Positions 25,979 to 35,200 of a DNA stretch of 64,000 nucleotides are shown in pieces. A program made the translations under genes and the position numbers. This stretch comes from CAYOOP01 sp964405685 (GTDB lineage: Bacteria > Pseudomonadota > Alphaproteobacteria > Rickettsiales > SXRF01): the NCBI GenBank assembly GCA_964405685.1, contig CAYOOP010000003.1:1-64000 (forward strand), written 5' to 3'. The notes beneath the pieces are model-generated. The model saw only the letters and a program-made list of their open reading frames with translations, was not told where the DNA came from and searched no databases. Every line of letters begins with the position of its first letter. The first letter of the stretch is position 1.

Positions 25979-26359
25979 TTATAGTCTCCAGGCATCGGGG
26001 TGGTGATGGGGCAAGCGCCATGCACGAATTGATACCAGATCAAAGCGTAAATGTGTTTCTAAACCGTTAAGGTGCGGCGCAAGAGTGCCGGGAAAAGCGA
26101 GCAATGAATTGGCGGCTTGCATAATGCGTTGCTGCTGGTGGACGGTGATAGCTTCGGTGCATTCGCGTAAACTTGGGCGGGCTTTCACCTCAACGATTGC
26201 CACCTGTTTGCCTTTTTTAGCGACGATGTCGATTTCGCCGTACGGGGTTTTCAGGCGCTCGGCGAGGATGCGGTAGCCTTTCATGCGTAGCCATAGGCGT
26301 GCCAGTTTTTCGGCTTGCAGCCCAAAGAGATAGGCGCGTTCCTTGGCGGAGGTTTTCAT
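25979..26359 (-). CDS. yraN: YraN/UPF0102 family nuclease-like protein
   Basis: 126 residues. Endonuclease-like fold with the signature LKTPYGEIDIVAKKG...VAIVEVKARPS, matching the E-x-D-x-V...VEVK pattern. Function is not settled. It overlaps rsmI by four bases and is followed by the BON gene after one base. Confidence 0.93.
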   Translation of the reverse strand: MKTSAKERAYLFGLQAEKLARLWLRMKGYRILAERLKTPYGEIDIVAKKGKQVAIVEVKARPSLRECTEAITVHQQQRIMQAANSLLAFPGTLAPHLNGLETHLRFDLVSIRAWRLPHHHPDAWRL

Positions 26360-27201
26360 GATTTCAGCTCCAGCGCGCGGGCGTAGACCTGGTTGCGTGG
26401 TAGGCCCATGAGGGTTGCCACTTCTTCCACCGCGGCTTTTAGGGAAAGATGCGCGAGGCGTTCGGTAAGCAGCGCATCGATATCTTTGATATCCGGTGCA
26501 TCGTCTTTATTGCCGCTGATGACGAGGACGATCTCGCCTTTCGGGTTTCCATTTTCTTCAATGCGTGTGATGAGTTCAGGCAGTGGCAATTGCACGACTT
26601 CTTCGAAACGCTTGGTGAGTTCGCGCGTGAGGGCAACATCGCGGTCCCCTAGTTCGCCGAGCAGGGTTTCCAAATCGTTTAGCAATTTGGGGCCGGTGGA
26701 AAAGACGACGAGAGTTGATTGTAATGTGCGCAGTGGTTCCAATAACGCTTTTCGTGATTTCTTCGTTTGCGGAAGGAAGCCGAGAAAGGTGAAGCTATCG
26801 GTCGGCAGGCCTGAAAGCGTGAGCGCAGCCATGACGCTGGAGGCACCGGGTAGGGACGTGACGTTGATGTTTGCTTCGCGGCAGGCGCGCACGAGCTTAT
26901 AGCCGGGGTCAGAAATGAGCGGTGTGCCGGCATCGCTGATTAAGGCAATTGATTTTCCGGCGGTGAGCATGGAGAGTAATTTGGGCCGCATGGCATCCGC
27001 GTTGTGGTCATGATAGCTTACGGTTTTGGTGTTGATGCCGTAGTGGCGAAGCAAGGTGGCGGAAACGCGTGTGTCTTCGCAGGCGATGATATCCACGGCT
27101 TTGAGTGTCTCGAGCGCGCGCAAGGTGATATCGCCCAAATTGCCGATTGGGGTGGCGACGACATAGAGTGTTGCTTCGTGGTTTACGGAAGGCGTTTTCA
27201 T
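26356..27201 (-). CDS. rsmI: 16S rRNA (cytidine-1402-2'-O)-methyltransferase RsmI
   Basis: 281 residues from ATG 27201 (MKTPSVNHEATLYVVATPIG); the frame runs further upstream but through the divergent lppC gene. Tetrapyrrole-methylase fold with YVVATPIGNLGDITLRAL, CEDTR, SDAGTPLISDPGY and LPGASSVMAALTLSGLP. Uses SAM to methylate C1402 in the ribosomal P site. It is divergent from lppC with only 18 bases between the start codons, a conserved pairing. Confidence 0.96.
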   Translation of the reverse strand: MKTPSVNHEATLYVVATPIGNLGDITLRALETLKAVDIIACEDTRVSATLLRHYGINTKTVSYHDHNADAMRPKLLSMLTAGKSIALISDAGTPLISDPGYKLVRACREANINVTSLPGASSVMAALTLSGLPTDSFTFLGFLPQTKKSRKALLEPLRTLQSTLVVFSTGPKLLNDLETLLGELGDRDVALTRELTKRFEEVVQLPLPELITRIEENGNPKGEIVLVISGNKDDAPDIKDIDALLTERLAHLSLKAAVEEVATLMGLPRNQVYARALELKS

Positions 27202-27212
27202 TGGTATATAAC
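27183..27212 (+). promoter_or_regulatory. Candidate lppC promoter giving a leaderless mRNA
   Basis: TTTACG (27183-27188), 18 bases, TATAAC (27207-27212); the ATG of lppC is at 27220, so transcription would start at or next to the start codon. No Shine-Dalgarno precedes the ATG. The -35 lies inside the first codons of rsmI. Confidence 0.35.
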
Positions 27213-27219
27213 TACGCTT

Positions 27220-28446
27220 ATGCGGATACGACTTCAACATCACTTTTCTGTGGTTTGCGTTCTGGTGCTGGCGCTCGTTGCGTGCGTGCCAAGCGACAAG
27301 GCACCGCTGCCCAAAGAAAAAGAGTGGGTCACCGGCCCACTGCCGCCTATTGGCGAGTCTTTTGATCGGCTTACCAGTAGTATTTCCTCCGCCATTGCGG
27401 ATGCGCGTGCGGGGTTGCAAACCAGTTCTTCACCCTCGCGTGAAATGAAAGTTGCGGTGCTGTTGCCGCTGTCGGGCCGTTCGGCCGACGTGGGCAAGCA
27501 AATGCTGGATGCTGCGGCGCTGGCGGTGGTGGATGCTAATGTTAGTCAAAATCAGACCGTTTCGGTGGTGCTCGTGCCTAAGGATACCACGACCTCGGCG
27601 ACGCTGGCACAATCCGCTGCGAACGAAGCACTTGCGCAGGGTGCGGGTGCGGTGGTTGGGCCGCTTTTTAGCCAATCGGTGACGGAGGTGGCGAAAGTTA
27701 CCGCGCCGCGCCATGTGCCGGTGGTCGCACTCACCAACAACCGCCAGGTGGCGCAAGCGGGGGTGAGCATCTTTGGATTTGCGCCGGAAGATCAAGTGCG
27801 ACGGATCAGTGATTATGCGTTGATGCAGGGGATCACCTCAATCGCCCTCATTGCGCCGAATGATGTTTATGGTCAGGTGGTGGCCGAAACATTGAAGGCG
27901 AACATTACGCCCAAGGGCGGCACCGTTGATGGCGTGGAAATGTATGGCAAACGGCCTGCGAATGTGGTGTCAGCAGCGGAGCGTTTAGCTGCGAGCTATA
28001 AGAACAAACCCTTTAAAGCGCTGTTGATTGCCGACAGCCAGGCTCATAGTGAAATCCTACTCAAAACACTGCGGGATCAGGGTGTGGATCTATCCGCCAT
28101 CACCTTGTTGGGCACAGCCCTGTGGGAGGATGCGAGCCCGCCTTATTCACCTTTGCTCGCGGGTGGTGTGTATGCCACGACGGATCCGGGGGCGACCACG
28201 GCATTTGTGCACCGGTTTAAGGCGATTTATGGTTATGAACCCAAGAAAATTGCTGGTCTTGCGTATGATGCGGTGCGGTTGATTGCTGAGCGTGGCACCA
28301 CCATCAGTGGCGACGGTTTAGGGTCGGCAACCGGCGCGTACCGTATTGATGCGGGTGGCGTGACCTCGCGCAGCCTCGCGGTGATGAAATTGACACCCAC
28401 GGGTGCGACGGTGCTGAGCCCCGCCATGAAAAAGTTGGAGCCATGA
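27220..28446 (+). CDS. LppC family lipoprotein (penicillin-binding protein activator)
   Basis: 408 residues from ATG 27220, with lipobox LALVAC at the end of the signal peptide. The domain is a periplasmic-binding-protein fold: KVAVLLPLSGRSADVGKQML, GAGAVVGPLFSQSVTEVAKV and LRDQGVDLSAITLLGTALW. LpoA/LppC proteins stimulate PBP1A from the outer membrane; a PBP1A gene is at 59340-61388. Its head-to-head position with rsmI-yraN is conserved. The end overlaps the prepilin gene by four bases. Confidence 0.92.
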   Translation: MRIRLQHHFSVVCVLVLALVACVPSDKAPLPKEKEWVTGPLPPIGESFDRLTSSISSAIADARAGLQTSSSPSREMKVAVLLPLSGRSADVGKQMLDAAALAVVDANVSQNQTVSVVLVPKDTTTSATLAQSAANEALAQGAGAVVGPLFSQSVTEVAKVTAPRHVPVVALTNNRQVAQAGVSIFGFAPEDQVRRISDYALMQGITSIALIAPNDVYGQVVAETLKANITPKGGTVDGVEMYGKRPANVVSAAERLAASYKNKPFKALLIADSQAHSEILLKTLRDQGVDLSAITLLGTALWEDASPPYSPLLAGGVYATTDPGATTAFVHRFKAIYGYEPKKIAGLAYDAVRLIAERGTTISGDGLGSATGAYRIDAGGVTSRSLAVMKLTPTGATVLSPAMKKLEP

Positions 28447-29315
28447 AGAAAACCGGATTTACGCTGATGGAAATCAGTATCGTCTTGGCGATTATTGCGT
28501 TGTTGATGGGTGCGATTGTCATTGGCCGCGATATGATACAAAACGCCAAGCGTTCCTCGCTGATTCAAGATGCTGAGCGTATTCGTTCCGCGATTCTTTC
28601 CTTCAAACAGCAATACGGCTACTACCCGGGCGATTTGCCCAATGCGACGACGTTTTGGGGTGCGAACACGACGCCCGCGGCATGCGACACGGCGGGCAAT
28701 ACTTCGAATAATGCCACCAGCACCACGCGCACCGAGGCCACGTGCGATGGGCGGGGTAATGGTGTCATCGGCATGTATTGGTTGGATGCGACGCTGTTTC
28801 CCTCGGCGGTGAACATCGACCTGCGTGAGTTGCGTGAAAAATTCACGATGTGGCAGCATTTGGCAAACGCTGGCTATGTTGAAGGTATGTATTCGGGCTA
28901 TTCGTCGAGTGCGGCCAGTAACGATGCGATTAGTCCGGGCGTGAATGTGCCCAAGACGCGGTATAACGAGCTGGCAGGGTTTACGCTCGAGTATTGGAAC
29001 ACCGTCAACACCTCGCTTGATACGACGCGTAACTGGCCGGTGGCAGGCAAAATTGGGCATTTGTTTTCGTGGAGCAACCCGGCGACCGGCATCGGCACTA
29101 GCCCCATGATTAGCACTGAGGATGCGTATGCGATTGATAATAAAATTGACGATGGATTGCCCTATACGGGTAAAATTTTTGCCTTTGGTAACAATGCGCA
29201 AGGGGTGACCTATGGCGTTGATTTGTGTGTCGTTAGCAGCGCGTATAATGTGGCCTCGCCCAAATTGCCGTGCGCGCAATATTTCCGTCTATTTCTCGAT
29301 CAAGAAGGCGGTTAG
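28443..29315 (+). CDS. Type II/IV prepilin-like protein
   Basis: 290 residues. MKKTGFTLMEISIVLAII is a class III signal for prepilin peptidase: cleavage after Gly, methylation of Phe, Glu at +5, then a long hydrophobic helix. The remainder (YYPGDLPNATTFWG...) with many Asn/Thr and spaced Cys resembles large prepilin-like proteins of alphaproteobacteria. It has no pilus assembly genes beside it. Two relatives are at 44315 and 45049. Its 3' end overlaps hemW tail to tail by 27 bases. Confidence 0.85.
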   Translation: MKKTGFTLMEISIVLAIIALLMGAIVIGRDMIQNAKRSSLIQDAERIRSAILSFKQQYGYYPGDLPNATTFWGANTTPAACDTAGNTSNNATSTTRTEATCDGRGNGVIGMYWLDATLFPSAVNIDLRELREKFTMWQHLANAGYVEGMYSGYSSSAASNDAISPGVNVPKTRYNELAGFTLEYWNTVNTSLDTTRNWPVAGKIGHLFSWSNPATGIGTSPMISTEDAYAIDNKIDDGLPYTGKIFAFGNNAQGVTYGVDLCVVSSAYNVASPKLPCAQYFRLFLDQEGG

Positions 29316-30416
29316 GGAAGTCAGCACCAAGCGCCCGCGCGGGGTGATGGTGAACCCATTGGTAGCGAGTACGGCGAGGCCCTGCGCTTCTAGCAGCGCC
29401 AATTTTTTTCCGGCATGAGGAGATTGAAGCAAGCTGTAAGGTATGGAGGATGTAAGGCGTAGACGCATCATCAATTGCTCCTCATAGCGGGTGGTTTCAT
29501 CAATGGTGTCCCACATCTCCATGCCGTGACCTTTGGCTTCGACCGACTCCAACCAACGCGTCGGGCTTTTGATGGCTTGGGTTGCGGATACGTGATCTTG
29601 ATGAATGCGTCCGTGTGCGCCGGGGCCGATGCCGGCATATTCGCCGTAGTTCCAATAGGTAAGATTGTGGCGCGAGGCCTGGCCGGGGCTCGCGTGGTTC
29701 GAGACTTCATAAGCGGGCATGCTTGCTGCTTCGAGCAGGTTTTGCGTGAGCGTGTACATCACCTCCGCGCTTTCTTCGGGCGGTAGGAGGAAAGATTTTT
29801 TGACGTGGTAATCATGATGAAACGCGGTGTTTTCTTCAATCGTCAGTTGGTAGAGCGAAAGATGCCCACGCGAAAGCGGCAATGCTTCGCGCAATTCTTT
29901 TTCCCACATCTGCGGGGTTTGATGGGGGAGTGCATAGATGAGGTCAAACGAATAGCGCGGGAAAATATTAGCGGCGAGCGCGATGGCTTTGCGCGCTTCA
30001 TCACCACTATGTTTGCGCCCTAAAAACTCTAGATGTTCCGGTACGAGCGATTGCACGCCGATCGATACGCGGTTCACTCCCGCCGCACGAAATGCACGGA
30101 ATTTCTCGGCTTCGACGGAGGTGGGGTTGGCCTCTAACGTGATTTCAATTTCGCCTGCAGGGGGAAACAATGCTTGCGCGCGTTCGATGAGTGCGCTGAC
30201 GGTTTCCGGTGGCATGAGCGAGGGTGTGCCGCCGCCAAAGAAGATAGAAGTGAGAGCGCGCGGGCCGATTTTTTCGCGCGTCCATTCCAGTTCTTGTAAC
30301 AGTGCCGCTTTGTAGCGCGCTTGTGGAATAGCATCACTTACATGACTGTTAAAGTCGCAATAGGGGCATTTGCTGAGGCAAAACGGCCAGTGGATGTAAA
30401 GGGCGAGGGATTGCAT
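29289..30416 (-). CDS. hemW: Heme chaperone HemW (radical SAM)
   Basis: 375 residues. Radical SAM cluster motif CLSKCPYCDFNSH at residues 13-25, GGGTPSL and TLEANPTSVE in the barrel, and the HemW C-terminal domain. HemW binds heme and passes it to respiratory proteins; it was long misnamed as oxygen-independent coproporphyrinogen oxidase. The start overlaps the stop of the upstream unknown gene by one base (TAATG), so the two are probably translated together. Confidence 0.94.
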   Translation of the reverse strand: MQSLALYIHWPFCLSKCPYCDFNSHVSDAIPQARYKAALLQELEWTREKIGPRALTSIFFGGGTPSLMPPETVSALIERAQALFPPAGEIEITLEANPTSVEAEKFRAFRAAGVNRVSIGVQSLVPEHLEFLGRKHSGDEARKAIALAANIFPRYSFDLIYALPHQTPQMWEKELREALPLSRGHLSLYQLTIEENTAFHHDYHVKKSFLLPPEESAEVMYTLTQNLLEAASMPAYEVSNHASPGQASRHNLTYWNYGEYAGIGPGAHGRIHQDHVSATQAIKSPTRWLESVEAKGHGMEMWDTIDETTRYEEQLMMRLRLTSSIPYSLLQSPHAGKKLALLEAQGLAVLATNGFTITPRGRLVLTSLTAFLIEK

Positions 30417-31498
30417 TAGCGTTCTGGGCCGGAGTAAAAATCGCGCGCATAATACTTAAGTACACCTGCAGCGCGCGTGGCGTCTTCGCCTTTAAGATAA
30501 AAGCTGGTGACCGCATTGGCCGCGTTGTCAAACCCTTCTCTCCATGTCGGACCTATAGCGGGACTTAGTTCGTTGATAATTTTTACAGCATCTTCCAGAC
30601 CGATCCCTGCCTTGGTTATAAGCGCACCGAGCAGGTTTTCTTTGACCACGCGCATGGATTGATTGCGTGCGTGCTCGTCGGTTTTTTCTACATGTACTTT
30701 GAGGAGATCCCGTTCATCTGCCAGTGCGGTTTCTAATGCTTCTATAATAGGCATTTCGTGGGCAGGGTCCGTAAGCAAGGAGATGGCTTTTAGGCTTTTG
30801 CTAATAAGCTCATAGAGCGTGTTTTCAGGATCATTTTGTAGTTTGAGGATTTGGGAATGATGGGAAGGAATATGGTTTATGGTAGCGTTGATATCATGCC
30901 GCTCGCATACGGTTTTAATGATAGTCTCAATAAGCTGAGAGGCGCGCGCGTGGTCGGCCTCTGGGAGCGTTGGTCTTAAATGCACCTTCACCGTTTCGCC
31001 TTCGGTTTCTAACCCCACGCTGACGAAAGGCTCATGGCGCAGTTCGATAACCGTGGATTGGTGATGTTGATGGTGGGGTTGTTCTGGAAGCTCCGCATCT
31101 ATCCTTGCTTCTTCCATGCGATAACGTTCTTCAATGGCATCATCAAGAGGCGTGCCTTCTTTCACGGCTTTGATAATTTTGTTAATAACGTCTGAGGCGT
31201 GATCAAACATCATGCGCCCAACTTCAGCATCTGGGTTTTGGTACGTTGCGAAGCTGTTGGAGTTTTCAGGGTAGGCGCGAAGCGCACGCTTCGGCTTGTT
31301 GCGTAGCTTAGTAAAGAGCCCCTGCTTATCCAACCGCATGATGATAGCTGCGGCGATAGTATTGAGCCTGTTTAAATCTTTATCAGGTATGAAGGGGGAA
31401 AATCTAAATTCTAGATCGCGACTTTTCGGCGTTATGAAAATACCAAAATCGAGAGCTGGAGTAATTTTAAATCTGGCGAATAAATCATCATCATGCAT
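30416..31498 (-). CDS. Unknown 360-residue protein with possible internal duplication
   Basis: Not recognised. Soluble, charged, His-rich stretch PHHQHHQ at about 141-147. Two segments look alike: residues 17-65 (DFGIFITP...LEFRFSPFIPDKDLNRL...AAIIMRL) and 158-206 (FVSVGLET...VKVHLRPTLPEADHARA...ETIIKTV), suggesting a tandem duplication around the His-rich linker. It is translationally coupled to hemW (TAATG). A role in heme handling is possible from that link only. Confidence 0.75.
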   Translation of the reverse strand: MHDDDLFARFKITPALDFGIFITPKSRDLEFRFSPFIPDKDLNRLNTIAAAIIMRLDKQGLFTKLRNKPKRALRAYPENSNSFATYQNPDAEVGRMMFDHASDVINKIIKAVKEGTPLDDAIEERYRMEEARIDAELPEQPHHQHHQSTVIELRHEPFVSVGLETEGETVKVHLRPTLPEADHARASQLIETIIKTVCERHDINATINHIPSHHSQILKLQNDPENTLYELISKSLKAISLLTDPAHEMPIIEALETALADERDLLKVHVEKTDEHARNQSMRVVKENLLGALITKAGIGLEDAVKIINELSPAIGPTWREGFDNAANAVTSFYLKGEDATRAAGVLKYYARDFYSGPER

Positions 31499-31612
31499 AG
31501 CCAGCGCTTATAGCGCAAAAGGCGCGGGTCAACAAATAATATAAATCAATCTTAATAAAACTAACAGTTTGAAAGACTTAAACTATTGGTTTTCAGAGAC
31601 CTAGATCATCGG

Positions 31613-31618
31613 TATAAT
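31613..31618 (+). promoter_or_regulatory. Minus-10 box adjoining the start codon of an unknown gene
   Basis: Perfect TATAAT seven bases before ATG 31625, with no Shine-Dalgarno between. The -35 region (TTTCAG around 31591) is weak. Transcription would begin at about the ATG itself. Confidence 0.4.
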
Positions 31619-31624
31619 GGGTTT

Positions 31625-32317
31625 ATGTCACTGACCTCCGACCAAAAACGTCTGATTTCCCTGCTCACGCCGCTGTATGAAGATTTGCGGGAGATTGAGA
31701 CCGTATTGCAGCTTACTGTTGGCAGAGGTGATATGCGCGTGCGGGTGGAATATTTTCACGATGCGGTGCGGGCGCTGACCTCGGGTTCTGAGCTTTATGC
31801 GAAGGAGGGGCGGTTGTCGGTGGAGCAATTGGCGTATGATGTGGCGGCGATTCGCTATGTGCAGGCGAAGCCGCTTTCGGCGATGGACGGCAAGCATGTG
31901 CATAGTTCGCCGTCAACTGCAGTTGCGCATAAAAAGGGTAAGGGATTGACACCCCAGCGTGCAGCAACGCGTGACGACAAGCAGCAGATTTCAGATTTGT
32001 ATTTACGTTATGGACTTATTTTTTCGGCACTGTTTAAGCCGGTGGCTGACCGCAATACGAAAGATCGGATTGAAGAAATTGATGAATTGGTTACCCAGCT
32101 GGCCCATGCCAAAGACGGTAAGGACAAGATCAAAAAACTCGATAAGGCGATTGAGAAAATCGAAGCCGCACAGATGGATTTTGCCAGTGCCCAGCTCGGG
32201 CTTTACGAGCAAGGCAAGGATATTGTTAAACAATTGGCTGCCGATGGCCTCAATCTCGCGGGGCAACACGTGGCGAGTGCGAGCTCCAAAGACAACAGCC
32301 GCGGGCGCGGTAGATAG
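31625..32317 (+). CDS. Unknown 230-residue protein upstream of a two-component system
   Basis: Not recognised. I start it at ATG 31625 (MSLTSDQKRL), because TATAAT ends seven bases before it, which would give a leaderless mRNA; an upstream in-frame start at 31586 would lie before that box. The protein is helical and charged, with a basic linker at about 95-115 and a coiled-coil-like stretch from 145 to 190 (IEEIDELVTQLAHAKDGKDK). It is 35 bases before the response regulator gene. Confidence 0.75.
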   Translation: MSLTSDQKRLISLLTPLYEDLREIETVLQLTVGRGDMRVRVEYFHDAVRALTSGSELYAKEGRLSVEQLAYDVAAIRYVQAKPLSAMDGKHVHSSPSTAVAHKKGKGLTPQRAATRDDKQQISDLYLRYGLIFSALFKPVADRNTKDRIEEIDELVTQLAHAKDGKDKIKKLDKAIEKIEAAQMDFASAQLGLYEQGKDIVKQLAADGLNLAGQHVASASSKDNSRGRGR

Positions 32318-32318
32318 C

Positions 32319-32346
32319 TTGCAGCAAGTAGCAGAGGCACTATAAT
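32319..32346 (+). promoter_or_regulatory. Candidate promoter of the response regulator gene
   Basis: TTGCAG (32319-32324), 16 bases, TATAAT (32341-32346), then ATG at 32353. Predicted transcription start coincides with the start codon, so the response regulator would be made from a leaderless mRNA, separately from the gene before it. Confidence 0.45.
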
Positions 32347-32352
32347 CACCCC

Positions 32353-33024
32353 ATGAAATTGCTCATCATCGAAGACGATAAAGAGGCTGCGGAATATCTC
32401 GCCAAGGGACTCTCCGAACAGGGCTACACCGTGGATATGGCGCAGAAAGGCAAGGAGGGCTTGTTCCTGGCCATGTCAGAAAAATACGATGCGATGGTGA
32501 TTGACCGCATGTTGCCGGAGGTCGACGGGCTTACGATTGTGCAGACCTTACGTGCCTCGGGTAATCACACGCCGGTGTTGATGCTAACCGCGCTTGGGAA
32601 AGTGGAAGAGCGCGTGAAGGGCTTGAAAGAAGGCGCGGATGATTATTTGGTGAAGCCCTATTCCTTCACCGAATTGCTCGCGCGGCTCGAGACCATTACG
32701 CGTAGGCACGCGGCGGAAAAAACGGTGACGAAACTCACGTGCGAAGATTTGGAGATGGATTTGCTTTCGCGTACCGTCACGCGCGCGGGCAAGAAAATTG
32801 ATCTGCAGGCGCGCGAGTTTCAATTGCTTGAATATTTAATGCGTAATGCCGGTACGGTGGTGACGCGTACGATGCTGCTTGAGCAAGTGTGGGATTATAA
32901 TTTTGATCCGCAAACCAACGTGATTGACGTACACATCAGCCGTTTGCGGCAGAAGGTGGATAAGGGTTTCGAGAAATCGCTCATCCATACGCTCCGCGGC
33001 GCAGGCTATAAACTCGGCGTATGA
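32353..33024 (+). CDS. OmpR-family response regulator
   Basis: 223 residues. Receiver domain (1-118) with acidic pocket EDD at 7-9, phosphorylation site Asp51 in VIDRMLPEVDG, and Lys in the DDYLVKPYS block; winged-helix DNA-binding domain (about 125-220) with VWDYNFDPQTNVIDVHISRLR. Overlaps the kinase gene by four bases. The regulon cannot be inferred from the sequence. Confidence 0.96.
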   Translation: MKLLIIEDDKEAAEYLAKGLSEQGYTVDMAQKGKEGLFLAMSEKYDAMVIDRMLPEVDGLTIVQTLRASGNHTPVLMLTALGKVEERVKGLKEGADDYLVKPYSFTELLARLETITRRHAAEKTVTKLTCEDLEMDLLSRTVTRAGKKIDLQAREFQLLEYLMRNAGTVVTRTMLLEQVWDYNFDPQTNVIDVHISRLRQKVDKGFEKSLIHTLRGAGYKLGV

Positions 33025-34454
33025 AACGCGAGCAACTCAAACGCCTGTTTGAAACGTTTACCTTCCGCTTGGCGCTGGTCTATGTGGGGCTGTTTAGCCT
33101 TTCGGTAGTGCTGCTGTTTGCTTTTATTTTCATTTCAGCCGAACGCTATTTGGAAGCGCAGACGGCGGATAATTTGCGCATGCGCTATACGCAATTACTC
33201 AATGAATATCACGATAATGGCTCTGCGGGTGTGGAAGAACGCATTGCTGAACTGACCCGCAGTGACGCCGAGGGCACAGAGATTTATTTGCTGATCAATA
33301 AAGAAGGCGAGAAGATTGCTGGCAATATGGAAGACTGGCCAAAGTTCGCGACCAAAGAAGGCAGGTTTGGCAGTGACGGCGAGTGGATCCACTTCTTTAT
33401 TGAAGGCTCACGCACTACACCCAATACGCTTGAGGTAAAGGCCGTAAGCGCACCGCTTTCCAAATGGCGCACCGTGCTGGTGGGCCAGAGTATGCAAAAC
33501 CAAAACCGTGTGAAGCAGACCATTATTCAAGCGTTTTGGACGAGTTTGATTGTTACCGTAGTCATGGCGTTTCTGGGTGCGTTTGTAATCACGGGTAGTG
33601 TGGTGCGGCGCATTAACGTCATCAATCGTTCGACGCAGAAAATCATGCACGGCCAAATGTCCGCACGGATTCCGACGACTAAGGGTGGGGATGAGTTTGA
33701 TGCATTGTCGCGTAACCTCAATCAGATGTTGGATAAGATCGAGATGTTGCTGAAGTCGCTGAGCGACTTCGCTAATAACATCGCACATGATTTGCGCACG
33801 CCCATGAGCCGGGTGATTGCGCGTACGGAAACAGGGTTGCGTAAACTCCGAGGTGATTCGGAGGCGTCGCAATTGCTCGCGCAAAATGTGAGCGACATGC
33901 AGGAATTGATTGCGACGTTTAATGCCATCTTGCGCATTTCGGAACTCGAAGCGAATCAAGGTTCGCAGGCGCTTGCACCGCTGGAACTCGGGCGGTTGCT
34001 GGAGAAAATGGTGGAGTTTTATGAGCCCTATGGGTTTGACAAAGACATCGCGCTTACCTGTGTGCTGGACGGAAAATTATGGGTCGCAGGAGAAAAACAT
34101 TTGCTCACGCAAGCCTTCGCCAATCTCATCGACAACGCGATTAAATTCTCCGGTGATGGCGGCCAGGTGCAGGTTTTTGGTACGAGCAATGATGGTGTGG
34201 TGACGATTACGATTGCCGATAACGGCCCCGGCATTCCCGAAGACATGCGCGAAAAAGTGTTTGAGAAGTTTTACCGCCTGGAGCAAAGCCGCAACTCCAA
34301 AGGTAATGGGTTAGGTTTAAGTTTGGTGGCTGCGATTTTACGGATTCATCAGGCGCAAATTACGCTTGCCGATAATGCGCCTGGTCTTAAAGTGACGCTT
34401 ACCTTCCCAGCGCTCGATGTGCCGGATGAGGGTGAGGAATTTCAGCTTATTTAA
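33021..34454 (+). CDS. Sensor histidine kinase
   Basis: 477 residues: membrane segments at about 15-39 and 173-195 with a periplasmic sensor region between, HAMP domain (about 196-248), HisKA with the phosphorylated His256 in AHDLRTPMSRV, and an ATPase domain with NLIDNAIKFS, DNGPGIPEDM and GNGLGLSLV. It pairs with the response regulator encoded just before it. The periplasmic domain (about 130 residues) gives no recognisable ligand clue. The 3' end overlaps surE by eight bases, tail to tail. Confidence 0.95.
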   Translation: MKREQLKRLFETFTFRLALVYVGLFSLSVVLLFAFIFISAERYLEAQTADNLRMRYTQLLNEYHDNGSAGVEERIAELTRSDAEGTEIYLLINKEGEKIAGNMEDWPKFATKEGRFGSDGEWIHFFIEGSRTTPNTLEVKAVSAPLSKWRTVLVGQSMQNQNRVKQTIIQAFWTSLIVTVVMAFLGAFVITGSVVRRINVINRSTQKIMHGQMSARIPTTKGGDEFDALSRNLNQMLDKIEMLLKSLSDFANNIAHDLRTPMSRVIARTETGLRKLRGDSEASQLLAQNVSDMQELIATFNAILRISELEANQGSQALAPLELGRLLEKMVEFYEPYGFDKDIALTCVLDGKLWVAGEKHLLTQAFANLIDNAIKFSGDGGQVQVFGTSNDGVVTITIADNGPGIPEDMREKVFEKFYRLEQSRNSKGNGLGLSLVAAILRIHQAQITLADNAPGLKVTLTFPALDVPDEGEEFQLI

Positions 34455-35199
34455 AGGATGCTTCGAGCTTTTTGAAGCTCTCCCAATCCGTGAGATCCAG
34501 TTTCAGCGGGGTGATGGTGATGTAGCCTTTCTCGAGTAGATCAATATCGGTGTCCTTCGCTGCCGCATTGTCGCGCTCACCGCCGATCCAGAAATAGGGG
34601 CGGTGTTTGGGGTCCATGCGCTTAGTGAGCGCCACGGTGGTGAAGCGCTGGCCTTGCGGGGCAACGCGGATGCCTTTGACTTTGGCGGGCGCGCAGGCGG
34701 GGAAATTGACATTCCAAAATGAGCCTTTGGGGAGTTTGGTTTTGGCGAGTTTAACAATGAGGTCAGGAGCAAATTTAGCGGCAGTTTCCCAGCGAATTTT
34801 TTTGGTGTCGTAAAAAAGTTGGCTGAGGGCAATGGCGGGGATGCCTAGCAAACACGCTTCCATCGCTCCTGCCACTGTTCCTGAATAGGTAATGTCATCC
34901 CCAACATTCGAGCCGCGGTTGATGCCGGAGAGGACGAGGGCGGGTTGATTGTTTTTCGGCATGATGGTTTGGTTGGCGAGCAACACGCAATCGGTGGGTG
35001 TGCCGGTGACGGAAAAGCGCTTGGGGCCATATTCCTTGACGCGCACGGGGGCGTGGAGGGTGAGTGAATGGGAGGCGCCGCTTTGCTCGATTTCGGGGGC
35101 GACGATCCAGACATCCTTGCTGATCGATTTAGCAATTTGTTCAAGTAATTGAAGGCCTTCTGCCTGAATTCCGTCGTCGTTGGTGAGGAGGATTCTCAT
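34447..35199 (-). CDS. surE: 5'/3'-nucleotidase SurE
   Basis: 250 residues, usual length. Metal-binding LLTNDDGIQAEGL at the start (Asp8, Asp9), SGINRGSNVGDDITYSGTV in the middle and a C-terminal YITITPLKLDLT. Survival protein that dephosphorylates nucleoside monophosphates. In many proteobacteria it sits with pcm, nlpD and rpoS; here it is alone, divergent from mnmA across a repeat. Confidence 0.96.
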   Translation of the reverse strand: MRILLTNDDGIQAEGLQLLEQIAKSISKDVWIVAPEIEQSGASHSLTLHAPVRVKEYGPKRFSVTGTPTDCVLLANQTIMPKNNQPALVLSGINRGSNVGDDITYSGTVAGAMEACLLGIPAIALSQLFYDTKKIRWETAAKFAPDLIVKLAKTKLPKGSFWNVNFPACAPAKVKGIRVAPQGQRFTTVALTKRMDPKHRPYFWIGGERDNAAAKDTDIDLLEKGYITITPLKLDLTDWESFKKLEASFK

Positions 35200-35200
35200 G

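Noticed and set aside
28233..29279. 348-codon open frame antisense to the prepilin gene
   Set aside because: Composition is Arg/His-rich as expected for a shadow frame, and the sense frame has a clear prepilin signature.
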